This document shows, in pieces, positions 1-7,286 of a stretch of DNA of 64,000 bases. The notes under the pieces are model-generated. The model saw only the letters and a list, made by a program, of their open reading frames with translations. It ran no database searches and was not told the DNA's origin. The translations under genes were made by a program, and so were the position numbers. Source of the stretch: Leptonema sp964619535 (GTDB lineage Bacteria; Spirochaetota; Leptospiria; Leptospirales; Leptonemataceae); assembly GCA_964619535.1 (NCBI GenBank), contig CAZUEX010000003.1, forward strand, positions 230,856 to 294,855, read 5' to 3'. Each line of letters opens with the position of its first letter. Within the stretch, counting starts at the first letter, position 1.

Positions 1-273
1 GCCTCTGAATGCCATCGCATGGGCCTCTTCGATGAGGTTCTGGAAGATCGAGATGCCATGATGGATCGTGCCGTAAGCCTTGCCGAAGAGATTGCAGCGA
101 ATCCGGCCATTGTTCTTAAAGGAACCAAGAAGATTCTGAACTACATGTATAACCATACGCCTGAAGAAGGACTGGAACATGTAGCCGTGTGGAACTCTGC
201 CTTTCTGGATAGCGATGATTTTCGCGAACTGATGTCTGCCTTTAAAGAACGGCGCAAGCCCAGATACAAATAG
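1..273 (+). CDS. Enoyl-CoA hydratase/isomerase family protein, C-terminal part (cut by window edge)
   Basis: The open frame runs in from the window edge, so only the last 90 residues are seen. They match the C-terminal end of crotonase-superfamily proteins: a GLFDEVL segment like the usual GLV-x-EVV, then the helical region with AEEIAANPAIVLKGTKKIL and a closing segment ending in KERRKPRYK. Family members hydrate or isomerise enoyl-CoA thioesters, usually in fatty acid oxidation. The catalytic glutamates lie upstream of the window, so the exact reaction cannot be judged. It converges on the next gene. Confidence 0.8.
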   Translation, partial: ASECHRMGLFDEVLEDRDAMMDRAVSLAEEIAANPAIVLKGTKKILNYMYNHTPEEGLEHVAVWNSAFLDSDDFRELMSAFKERRKPRYK

Positions 274-320
274 AATCCAGAATAGATCAGTACCGGGCCC
301 TTCCTTCTGTCAGTCTATCG

Positions 321-1409
321 TCAGGTCAGTCTTTCCTTTTGCGGGTTGTTTTCTCTGACGGCTTTGTTGATGCGGGCCCGGTCTTCGGGTAACAGTTCTG
401 CAAACCGAAACAGGTAATAGCCGCGACGTCCGATGCCAAGCAGGTGCCCGAATGCTTCCAGGGGCCTTCCATCGATGAAGTCGAGGCGTACAAGGTAGGC
501 CTGGTGTAGAAAGTCCTTTGGAATCGGAGGGCTTTTTGTTTCGTCAATATAGAGGATCATCCCGCGATCCGATATGCGAACGGTTTCTGCAGGGAACTGA
601 CCGGCATCGGGATCCAGTTTCCTCCACTGGATGGGATCCGGCTGTTCCGTTTCTTCTGTAGTTTGACGTTTGTCGCGGGGTGGTAGCGTCTTCAGTCGGA
701 TCAGGGGCAGCATGTTGACGCAAAGCGAGGCTTTCATAACCAGATCGGCCATGAAGTGCCTTTCTTCTGCATGTACGAACTGATAGCGCGTATTGAGACG
801 CACGGTGTTTTCGAAAAAGGCGTGGATGGTTGCCGGCAAGAGAAAGCCACCGGTGGCAGGTCTGTAAAAATACAGCTGCACCTCCATACCGGCCGTGAAT
901 TCAGGTGGCCGCCTGCCTTTCAGTCGCAGATCGATAGAATCGGGGAGGACCTTCTCTACCTGGCAGAAGCAGGCCGTATCGCCCTGCAACGTTTCCATAG
1001 AAACTGGCTCCATCAGATCGAGTTCCTTGCTTTCCAGCAGCTCTTCCGTATGCTTTGCAAAGGCCAGCTTACGGAATATGTGAACGTGCTGGCGTACCTC
1101 TTTTCGATTGCGCTGATGCTCTGCCAGAAAGCGAAGCAGATGCGGTCGGAAGGCCACGGGATTCAGGATTGTCTTGCCCAGTCCTATCGCATACAGTTCG
1201 GAATACAGAGGCTTCAGGGCCTCCAGTTCGGAGTAGCTCATGCCCTGCTGCAGGGAGCGACCCACAAATTTCAGCCACAGCCGGTCCTTTCTGTTTCGGC
1301 GCAGGGCGTAAAGGTAGGCCAGCAATCCCAACCCGACCAGAAATAGCAGGGTCATGAAGAACCAGAATGTCGAATAAACGGGCCACTCGTAGAAGAGCTG
1401 CAGGACCAT
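321..1409 (-). CDS. Membrane-anchored protein with PilZ-like domains
   Basis: 362 residues with one transmembrane helix near the N-terminus (about residues 12-35), then a cytosolic part. Residues about 140-235 look like the beta-rich YcgR N-terminal domain that precedes PilZ domains. Residues about 275-345 have a PilZ-like pattern (V-R-ISDRGM-x-LY ... VRLDFIDG ... GHLLGIGRRGYYLFRF). The RxxxR c-di-GMP-binding motif is not clear, so binding is unproven. Spirochete proteins of this layout are often linked to motility or c-di-GMP signalling. It lies 88 bp downstream of prfA on the same strand and could share its transcript. Assignment rests on pattern only. Confidence 0.6.
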   Translation of the reverse strand: MVLQLFYEWPVYSTFWFFMTLLFLVGLGLLAYLYALRRNRKDRLWLKFVGRSLQQGMSYSELEALKPLYSELYAIGLGKTILNPVAFRPHLLRFLAEHQRNRKEVRQHVHIFRKLAFAKHTEELLESKELDLMEPVSMETLQGDTACFCQVEKVLPDSIDLRLKGRRPPEFTAGMEVQLYFYRPATGGFLLPATIHAFFENTVRLNTRYQFVHAEERHFMADLVMKASLCVNMLPLIRLKTLPPRDKRQTTEETEQPDPIQWRKLDPDAGQFPAETVRISDRGMILYIDETKSPPIPKDFLHQAYLVRLDFIDGRPLEAFGHLLGIGRRGYYLFRFAELLPEDRARINKAVRENNPQKERLT

Positions 1410-1497
1410 ACCTTACGGAAGCCCATACCGGCACGCTGTCGACCGTTTATTTTCCGGTTGTTTTCAGGCGGTGATTGTTTCTTGAGCAGTAAAGTGC

Positions 1498-2592
1498 TCA
1501 GCCGATTTCGCGTCGTCTGAGCTCTTCCAGCTGCTCTTCTTTTTCATGGCGGATCAGGGCTTCGAGGATCTCATCCATGTTACCTTCCATAAATTCAGGA
1601 AGGTTGTAGATTGTAACGCCGACCCTGTGGTCCGTAACCCTGCCCTGAGGAAAATTATAGGTGCGGATGCGTTCGGACCGATCCCCTGTCTTTACCTGGC
1701 TTTTCTTTAGGTCGGCCATCTCCTTATGACGGGCCTCTTCTTCGATCTGTTTCAGTCGTGAACGCAGGACCTTCATGGCTCGGGCACGGTTCTTGTGTTG
1801 CGAGCGTTCGTCCTGACATGTTACCACAATGCCGGTGGGAATGTGTGTTAGCCGCACAGCCGATTCGGTCTTGTTCACGTGCTGGCCGCCGGCGCCGCTG
1901 GCTCGGTACACATCGATGCGCAGGTCCTTTTCGTTGACCTCCACCTCGTCCTCTTCTGCCTCGGGCAGAACGGCTACTGTCACGGCACTTGTATGGATGC
2001 GCCCCTGGCTTTCCGTGGCCGGAATGCGTTGCACGCGATGGGCTCCTCCTTCGTTGTGCAACAACTTCCAGGCGTCGTTCCCTTCTACCGAGAAAATGAT
2101 CTCTTTATATCCACCAAGATCGGATTCGGCCTCGGACAGGACCTCAAGACGCAGTCCTGTTCTATCGCAGAGGCGGGAATACATGCGAAACAGATCGCCT
2201 GCAAAGAGCGCTGCCTCTTCCCCACCCGTGCCTGCACGGATCTCCATGATGACGGCCCGTCCTTCGTTTGGGTCGGGATCAAGCAGCAGTGCTTCCATGT
2301 CGAATTCTCGCCTGGCAAGCTCTTCTTCGACATGGGCAAGCTCTTCGCGGGCCATCTCCTTTAGCTCTTCGTCGTTACCCTGCAGCAGGGCTTCTGCTTC
2401 TTCTTTTGCCTTGAGCAAGGCAAGATACTGCCGGACATCGTCCATTGCATGGCGATGTCGGCTGTGTTCTGCAGATAAAGAGCGAAAGCGCCGGGTATCG
2501 GCAATAACGGCTGGATCGGCAAGAGCCGCTTCGACTTCGTCGAACCGATTGAGCAGGCGAGATAGATGCTCTTTCAGATTAAGACGAGACAT
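1498..2592 (-). CDS. prfA: Peptide chain release factor 1
   Basis: RF1 ends translation at UAA and UAG by triggering hydrolysis of peptidyl-tRNA on the ribosome. The 364-residue product carries the RF1-type tripeptide PAT (about residues 191-193) and the universal GGQ (about 235-237) in GAGGQHVN. The start chosen is the ATG at 2592, giving the expected N-terminus MSRLNLKEHL. A longer reading with the same frame would run into the tRNA gene and is not credible. It begins two bases after the tRNA-Arg gene, so tRNA and prfA are probably cotranscribed. The hemK/prmC methyltransferase gene that often follows prfA is not here. Confidence 0.97.
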   Translation of the reverse strand: MSRLNLKEHLSRLLNRFDEVEAALADPAVIADTRRFRSLSAEHSRHRHAMDDVRQYLALLKAKEEAEALLQGNDEELKEMAREELAHVEEELARREFDMEALLLDPDPNEGRAVIMEIRAGTGGEEAALFAGDLFRMYSRLCDRTGLRLEVLSEAESDLGGYKEIIFSVEGNDAWKLLHNEGGAHRVQRIPATESQGRIHTSAVTVAVLPEAEEDEVEVNEKDLRIDVYRASGAGGQHVNKTESAVRLTHIPTGIVVTCQDERSQHKNRARAMKVLRSRLKQIEEEARHKEMADLKKSQVKTGDRSERIRTYNFPQGRVTDHRVGVTIYNLPEFMEGNMDEILEALIRHEKEEQLEELRRREIG

Positions 2593-2593
2593 A

Positions 2594-2665
2594 TACCCCC
2601 GACAGGACTCGAACCTGTGCACATGGTTTAGGAAACCACTGCTCTATCCTCTGAGCTACGGGGGC
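2594..2665 (-). tRNA. tRNA-Arg (anticodon CCU)
   Basis: A full cloverleaf can be folded on the minus strand: acceptor arms GCCCCCG/CGGGGGU with a G-U first pair, a D-arm with GCUC/GAGC, an anticodon stem GUGGU/ACCAU around loop UUCCUAA (anticodon CCU, reading AGG), and a T-arm ACAGG-UUCGAGU-CCUGU. The discriminator base is A at 2594, and CCA is not encoded. It lies directly before prfA on the same strand. Confidence 0.95.
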
Positions 2666-2744
2666 CTTCAGCGAGAAAACGAACAGAAGGACCACCGTCA
2701 ATGAAAAAGCAACAGTAAGAGCAGTGCTAACTGCATGGAATTGG

Positions 2745-2773
2745 TTGACCGTTTCCGTGCAAACCATTATTTG
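2745..2773 (+). promoter_or_regulatory. Candidate sigma-70 promoter upstream of the SlyD-like gene
   Basis: TTGACC, a 17-base spacer and TATTTG lie about 105 bases before the start codon of the isomerase gene, in the roughly 210-bp gap between it and the tRNA. The -35 is 5/6 and the -10 is 4/6 to consensus. No other strong candidate was seen, but this is only a pattern match. Confidence 0.3.
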
Positions 2774-2878
2774 AGAATAGACCGTTCCTCCTCGTTTATC
2801 CTGATATTCGAGCAGCATCGGTTGAATCTTATCACCCCTTATCGTGAGGGCCCGGTGCTTGCACCGCAGGAGGCACGT

Positions 2879-3337
2879 ATGAAAATCGAACGCAATCGTG
2901 TTGTTGCCATTCAGTATACTTTAAAGGACGATGCCGGCAGGGTTATCGATACTTCAGAAGGAAGAGATCCTCTTCAATATCTTCATGGCAATAACAATCT
3001 AATCCCTGGACTGGAGAAGGCGCTGGAAGGCCTGGAAGCCGGAAAGCAGATCCAGGTTACAGTACCACCCGAAGAGGGCTATGGACCGCGAGTACAGGAA
3101 ATGGTCCAGGAGGTCCCCAAGAAGCTTTTCGAGAATGAGGATCTGGCTGTGGGAATGCAGTTTCAGGTCCAGGGCGAAGACGGCGTACATATCCTGACCA
3201 TCGCCGAGATTCGCGATGAATCTGTTATCGTTGATGGTAACCATCCGCTTGCGGGCGCAAACCTGAACTTTGACGTCACCGTTGTGTCTGTACGTGAGGC
3301 ATCTCCGGAAGAGATTGCTCACGGCCATGTGCACTGA
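2879..3337 (+). CDS. slyD: FKBP-type peptidyl-prolyl cis-trans isomerase, SlyD-like
   Basis: The 152-residue product accelerates proline isomerisation in folding proteins and is expected in the cytosol. It shows the SlyD layout: FKBP strand IQYTLKDDAGRVIDTS, the GLEKALEGLEAGK loop, the VPPEEGYGP segment, then an insert-in-flap chaperone domain (about residues 70-125) before the final FKBP strand. It ends HGHVH, a short remnant of the histidine-rich metal-binding tail of longer SlyD proteins. The start at 2879 is chosen because CAGGAGG lies six bases upstream; a longer reading from 2735 has no such site. Downstream is a perfect hairpin. Confidence 0.9.
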   Translation: MKIERNRVVAIQYTLKDDAGRVIDTSEGRDPLQYLHGNNNLIPGLEKALEGLEAGKQIQVTVPPEEGYGPRVQEMVQEVPKKLFENEDLAVGMQFQVQGEDGVHILTIAEIRDESVIVDGNHPLAGANLNFDVTVVSVREASPEEIAHGHVH

Positions 3338-3348
3338 AAGCGAATGCA

Positions 3349-3369
3349 AACGGGGTCAATGACCCCGTT
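3349..3369. terminator. Hairpin between convergent genes, likely bidirectional terminator
   Basis: Perfect 10-bp arms AACGGGGTCA and TGACCCCGTT separated by one base (so a small effective loop) lie between the SlyD-like gene and the convergent small gene. The T-richness that follows is weak on both strands. Confidence 0.55.
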
Positions 3370-3371
3370 AT

Positions 3372-3584
3372 TCAACGAATCGATGCAGCAAGGGAGGCAA
3401 GACGCCTCTGCCGAATGCGGTCCACCTTTTGCATCTGTTCGGGACTGAGAAGGTCCTCTGCTGTCAGGCCGTTATCAGGCAGGATGGTGGGGCTTTCCAG
3501 GCTTCCGAGGAGTTTCTTTCGGGTAAAATAAACCTTCCATTGAAGGTCAGAATCCAGTTTTTCGTAGATCCAATCGTGTAACAT
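3372..3584 (-). CDS. Small hypothetical protein (70 aa)
   Basis: Not recognised. The 70-residue product is charged, with DWIYEKLDSDLQWKVYFTRKKLLGSLE at the front split by a short hinge and a basic C-terminal helix rich in R and Q. It has no membrane segment or signal. The reading is supported by a strong GGAGG seven bases before the ATG and by a stop that sits at the shared terminator hairpin. It precedes the anti-sigma/sigma genes on the same strand but lies downstream of them. Confidence 0.6.
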   Translation of the reverse strand: MLHDWIYEKLDSDLQWKVYFTRKKLLGSLESPTILPDNGLTAEDLLSPEQMQKVDRIRQRRLASLAASIR

Positions 3585-3715
3585 CGTGTGCCTCCGTGCT
3601 CTATGCGGTCACCTGCATCCGTGCATGTATCGACCTGTATGCAGAATCGGCCAAATCCTGTATTCCTGAAGCATTTTTTTGCCTTTTTTGGGCTTATGTC
3701 GCCATATTGGGCTCC

Positions 3716-4174
3716 TCAGCGTCGTGCCAGAAGGTCATCCACCCGATCTTTGAGCACATCGACATCGATTCGCTGTCTGGAAATCAGGTAATGCACGATG
3801 GGCAGAAGCAGCAGCAGGATAAGCAGTCCGCTGCCGCCATAGATGCCAACCAGCAAGCCGGACGAAAAGAATCCCTTCAGCTTCATCAGGCTGAGAAGCA
3901 CCGGCGACACCACGGCAAAGCCAAGAGCTATCAGAAGGTGACGGAGTGAATATCCCGGATGCAGGACATTGGCCAGGATCTGCTGGCGAAGCATGTCCGG
4001 CATAACGGTCTCTGGAAGTGTGGCAATGGCATGCTCCAGCCGCCTGTAAATCTCATACTCAGCTTTGCATTGTTTGCAGTTTTCGATGTGCTGCATCTCT
4101 GCAGGCCCGAGAGTGGAGAGGTCTGTCCGTATCTGACTCAGACAGTGGTCGTTCTTTGTGTGATTCATCGTCAA
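3716..4174 (-). CDS. Putative zinc-finger anti-sigma factor, membrane bound
   Basis: The 152-residue product has an N-terminal HxxxCxxC element (HIENCKQC, about residues 29-36) typical of ZAS-type anti-sigma factors, then a helical stretch and two transmembrane segments (about 78-100 and 105-130), ending in a short charged tail. Such proteins hold an ECF sigma factor at the membrane until a signal releases it. The start overlaps the sigma gene stop by four bases, the usual sign of translational coupling. The family assignment comes from the motif and the neighbour. Confidence 0.75.
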   Translation of the reverse strand: MTMNHTKNDHCLSQIRTDLSTLGPAEMQHIENCKQCKAEYEIYRRLEHAIATLPETVMPDMLRQQILANVLHPGYSLRHLLIALGFAVVSPVLLSLMKLKGFFSSGLLVGIYGGSGLLILLLLLPIVHYLISRQRIDVDVLKDRVDDLLARR

Positions 4175-4707
4175 TCTCCGTTATAATCTTCCGGATTCAG
4201 GGATTTTACCAGTCGATCTCTGAGGATTCGCTTTCCGCGATGCACCAGCGATTTCAGGGTCCCTTCGGGGATGCTGAGCTTTTCGCTCATCTCCCTGTAA
4301 GACATTTTGTCGTAATAGAGCAGAAGTAAGGGCACCCTGTAGGTATCCGGCAGTTCCATCAGCTCCTTCTGTATCAGCTCCTCTGTTTCCTGCCGGTCCA
4401 GCTGTTCGGTTAACAGGGTTTCCGGCGTTTCGGTGGTCACCGCCTCTTCCGTTTCTTCAGGCACAAACTCAATGCGCTTCATACGGCGCAGACGATTCAA
4501 ACCAAGGTGCATGGCCACCGAGTACACCCATGTGGATGCCCTGGAATCACCGCGAAAGCCCGCGATTTTGTCCATGACGCGCACATAGACGTCCTGGCTG
4601 AAATCAGCCGCTTCCTCCGGGTTCCGGAACAGCCGCATACCCAGGCCATACACCATGTTCCTGGTCTGTTCGAACAGAGAGGTAATATCCTGGCCGGATT
4701 CCTTCAC
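4171..4707 (-). CDS. RNA polymerase sigma factor, ECF (sigma-70) family
   Basis: The 178-residue product has sigma region 2 (about residues 12-80, with EEAADFSQDVYVRVMDKI and STWVYSVAMHLGLNRLRR) and region 4 (about 112-165, with ELPDTYRVPLLLLYYDKMSY and the helix-turn-helix IPEGTLKSLVHRGK). It lacks regions 1 and 3, as ECF factors do. It directs core polymerase to a stress or envelope regulon that cannot be named from here. The gene overlaps its neighbours on both sides by four bases: a small membrane protein before it and its likely anti-sigma after it. Confidence 0.92.
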   Translation of the reverse strand: MKESGQDITSLFEQTRNMVYGLGMRLFRNPEEAADFSQDVYVRVMDKIAGFRGDSRASTWVYSVAMHLGLNRLRRMKRIEFVPEETEEAVTTETPETLLTEQLDRQETEELIQKELMELPDTYRVPLLLLYYDKMSYREMSEKLSIPEGTLKSLVHRGKRILRDRLVKSLNPEDYNGD

Positions 4708-5114
4708 CGATCGCTCTCACTCTCCGTTCTGGAAAGAGAGAAGAAAATCAGCAGTCCAATACCGGCGCAGAGCGGAATCAGGCCACCGAGCAGCGGATAC
4801 GAAACTCCTTCCACCAGGAGAAACAGTACCGTCAGCGGCAGGCCGGACGCGATGGCCAGTATCCCACCCAGCAGGGCCAGCGAGCGCAGATATTGCAGGG
4901 TGGGCGTAGGAAAGCGCCCTGCCTGGATCATCTGCTGCCGCGTGGCAAAATAGTGCCGTATAAAGACGATAAGAACGAGCGTTCCGGCAATGATGCCCAG
5001 AAGCGGCACCAGGCTGAGCAGTATCTGCGCCACCGGATCGGTGTGCTGGCCCTGCAGGCGCTGCAGTTCCAGGAGGATCTGCTGTAGTTGTTCCTGAACG
5101 GATTCGTTCTGCAT
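4704..5114 (-). CDS. Small membrane protein, first gene of the ECF sigma operon
   Basis: The 136-residue product starts with a short amphipathic coiled segment (MQNESVQEQLQQILLELQ) and has three predicted membrane helices (about residues 32-55, 78-100 and 105-128). The start at 5114 gives a compact protein; longer readings would run backwards through bioF. It overlaps the sigma gene by four bases, so it is part of the same transcript and could be a sensor or target of the system. No family is recognised. Confidence 0.6.
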   Translation of the reverse strand: MQNESVQEQLQQILLELQRLQGQHTDPVAQILLSLVPLLGIIAGTLVLIVFIRHYFATRQQMIQAGRFPTPTLQYLRSLALLGGILAIASGLPLTVLFLLVEGVSYPLLGGLIPLCAGIGLLIFFSLSRTESESDR

Positions 5115-5195
5115 ATAATGGATAGGATTCCCGAACGGGGATTTCGTTGCAATTTTTTTCGTTTTCCGGGGATGCCCTTCTGTCAATACGACGGC

Positions 5196-6332
5196 ATGCT
5201 GGACTGGAGAGAGACGCTGAAGCAGGCCACCCTGCAGCGGGAACGCAAACGGCTGCTGCGTCGCCTGGAGATTACACCGGCCAGATCGGTGGACTTTTCC
5301 TCGAACGACTATCTTTCTTTGAATTCCGATGGCACCTTGAAGCGGCTTTTCGATTCGTTGCTTCCCCTTCAAAGCCAGGATTTTGGCAGTACCGGATCGC
5401 GCCTGATTCGGGGGCATCGACAGGCCTTTGACAGGGCCGAACGTGCCTTTGCTGACTGGGTAGGACTGGAGGAATCCTTGCTCTTTCATAGCGGTTATGC
5501 AGGCAATGTGGGCAGCCTGCAGGCCCTTCTGTCGCCGGGAGATCTGGTCTTTGCTGACAGGCTCTGCCATGCAAGTTTACTCGATGGCATTCGACTGTCA
5601 GGCTCCACCCGTCACTATTACCGGCATAATGACCTGAATCATCTCGAAAAGCTGTTGCAGAAGCATCAGACACGGAGGCGTCGGTGGATTGTTACGGAAA
5701 GCGTCTTCAGCATGGACGGCGATCAGCCTGACAGGGATGCCATGCTTGCCCTTGCCGAAAAGTATGGATGTTTGCTCTATCTGGATGAGGCCCATGCTAT
5801 CGGTATCACAGGCGAGGGGGGCCGTGGACTTGCCTGGCCGCAGCAGCACCGGTTTGCGGTGATCAGTTATCCGATGGGAAAGGCACCTGGACTGATGGGT
5901 TGCTTTGTGGCCGGTCCGCCTGAGCTGAAGCCCTTTCTTATCAATCATGCACGCAGTTTTATCTATTCGACGGCACAACCACCCTTTCTTGCAGACCTGC
6001 TACGCCTGATCATCGGGCAGATGGTATCAGAGGAAGTGGAAATGCGACGAAAGAGGTTGCAAAACCTCAGTACTCTGTTGCACCGACGACTGAAAGAAGA
6101 GGGCTTTGAAACGGCTGCAAGCCCTTCTCATATTACTCCGATCGTCCTGGGTGATGAAGAACGAACGATCCGCATAGCCGGTACGCTCAAGGCGCAGGGC
6201 TACTCGGTCTTTGCCATTCGTCCACCCACCGTTCCCGCCGGTGCAAGCCGACTGCGCATCAGTGTACATGCCGGCAACACCGAGGAAGAAGTGGAAGGGC
6301 TGGTAAGGGCTCTCAGCCGCTCAGACGGATGA
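5196..6332 (+). CDS. bioF: 8-amino-7-oxononanoate synthase (biotin synthesis)
   Basis: The PLP enzyme condenses pimeloyl-ACP or -CoA with alanine in the first step of biotin ring assembly. The 378-residue product shows SNDYLSL, GSTGSRLIRGH, the DEAH motif binding PLP (about 197-200) and the Schiff-base lysine in SYPMGKAPG (about residue 229). That last motif departs from the usual TLSKALG. The start MLDWRETLKQ is chosen by comparison with family length (380-390); in-frame ATGs at 5118 and 5172 lack better ribosome sites. It is divergent from the ECF operon. No other bio genes are in the window, so AONS is inferred over related KBL-type enzymes. Confidence 0.85.
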   Translation: MLDWRETLKQATLQRERKRLLRRLEITPARSVDFSSNDYLSLNSDGTLKRLFDSLLPLQSQDFGSTGSRLIRGHRQAFDRAERAFADWVGLEESLLFHSGYAGNVGSLQALLSPGDLVFADRLCHASLLDGIRLSGSTRHYYRHNDLNHLEKLLQKHQTRRRRWIVTESVFSMDGDQPDRDAMLALAEKYGCLLYLDEAHAIGITGEGGRGLAWPQQHRFAVISYPMGKAPGLMGCFVAGPPELKPFLINHARSFIYSTAQPPFLADLLRLIIGQMVSEEVEMRRKRLQNLSTLLHRRLKEEGFETAASPSHITPIVLGDEERTIRIAGTLKAQGYSVFAIRPPTVPAGASRLRISVHAGNTEEEVEGLVRALSRSDG

Positions 6333-6531
6333 TGTTATCGCGCTGGAAGGAGCTCAGGGAGCCAGAGAAGCGCTGTCCTTTTCGCACGACCTCACCGTTT
6401 ACCGCTTCCAGAAGGGCCTCTTCAAAGCTTGAAGGAAAAAGCTCGGGCTGCCGTGCTTCATTGCCGCGTCCTGGAAGTGGAGTCGGTCGGCGTCTGTGAT
6501 AAACCGGGCTCTGGATCTTACGAACTATCAT
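6313..6531 (-). CDS. Small hypothetical protein (72 aa)
   Basis: Not recognised. A proline- and arginine-rich front is followed by an acidic-helical stretch (PSSFEEALLEAVNGEVVRKG) and a polar end. There is no membrane segment. It is supported by AGGAGG seven bases before its ATG. Its 3' end overlaps the end of the convergent bioF gene by 20 bases. Confidence 0.55.
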   Translation of the reverse strand: MIVRKIQSPVYHRRRPTPLPGRGNEARQPELFPSSFEEALLEAVNGEVVRKGQRFSGSLSSFQRDNIIRLSG

Positions 6532-6809
6532 AATCCCCTCCTGATATGTTTACTATACAGATGACTGCCAGATATAGCAAGCCTTTTTTCTGCACCTGTT
6601 CAGGATTTTCTCTGCCCTTCTATAATTAGACCATCTGTGGGACATAACAGTGGCAGTTTTTGCTTTTTTCTGGGGCTTATGCTTCTGTTTTGTTACTCTT
6701 GCTAATGTGGAAAATGCATTGCCGGTTGATCGTGAGTCCTGGCGTTGCATTTCGGTAACGAAGCAGCGGCTATCGGCAGATATACCGCGATTCGTAAACG
6801 GGAAATGGC

Positions 6810-7229
6810 ATGATGATCTTTCAAACGGAGATTGTGGTAACGGCCCCTTCTCGGGGATTCCATCTGATTACCGGTCGGATAGAGGAGGCGCTGCGACCGA
6901 TGTCCGTGCAGCGAGGGCTATTGAACCTGTTTATTCGACACACCTCTGCATCGCTTGCCATCAACGAGAATGCCGACCCCGATGTGCGCACAGATCTTGA
7001 GGCATATTTCCGGCGCACGGTTCCGGACGGAGCGGACTACTTTACGCATACGCTCGAAGGCGAAGATGACATGACAGCGCATATCAAGGGCGTTTTGATC
7101 GGCGCTTCCCTTCAGATCCCGATCGTTGGCGGTCGTCTCGGGCTCGGTACATGGCAGGGGATTTATCTGGGCGAGCACCGACGTCGCCCTTCACCTCGAA
7201 AGATTCTTCTGACTGCAATGGGGGAGTAG
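6810..7229 (+). CDS. yjbQ: YjbQ/UPF0047 family protein
   Basis: The 139-residue product matches the YjbQ family along its whole length: GLLNLFIRHTSASLAINENADPDVR, the DYFTHTLEGEDDMTAHIK segment and LGTWQGIYLGEHRRRP. Conserved histidines (in FIRHTSAS, THT, MTAHIK and EHR) form the presumed metal/active site. Members can complement thiamine phosphate synthase mutants weakly, but their true role is unsettled. Two ATGs lie in tandem at 6810 and 6813. A 278-bp gap precedes it, with a TATAAT at 6621-6626 but no clear matching -35. Confidence 0.85.
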   Translation: MMIFQTEIVVTAPSRGFHLITGRIEEALRPMSVQRGLLNLFIRHTSASLAINENADPDVRTDLEAYFRRTVPDGADYFTHTLEGEDDMTAHIKGVLIGASLQIPIVGGRLGLGTWQGIYLGEHRRRPSPRKILLTAMGE

Positions 7230-7278
7230 GCTCCGTTGCAGCAGGAGCAAGAAACATCCAGAAAGTGAGTCCCAGCAT
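7084..7278 (-). CDS. Possible small protein (64 aa) downstream of the MFS gene
   Basis: Begins eight bases after the MFS stop with a strong AGGAGG ending four bases before the ATG, which is the main reason to list it. The product has a short hydrophobic start (MLGLTFWMFLAPAA) followed by a charged, low-complexity tail. The last 146 bases lie antisense to the end of yjbQ, so the tail is constrained by another gene. It could be a tiny membrane peptide or a decayed gene start. Confidence 0.35.
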   Translation of the reverse strand: MLGLTFWMFLAPAATEPTPPLQSEESFEVKGDVGARPDKSPAMYRARDDRQRSGSEGKRRSKRP

Positions 7279-7286
7279 AATCCCTC

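Noticed and set aside
756..1346. Long plus-strand frame of 196 codons inside the PilZ-like gene
   Set aside because: Antisense shadow; the minus-strand protein has a membrane anchor and domain patterns, this one has none.
2593..2622. N-terminal extension of prfA upstream of 2592
   Set aside because: It would be translated from the tRNA sequence; the RF1 N-terminus fits the ATG at 2592.
2579..2818. Open frame on the minus strand through the tRNA-Arg gene
   Set aside because: Its PVAQRIEQWFPKPCAQVRVLSG-like middle is simply the tRNA translated; the tRNA fold is certain.
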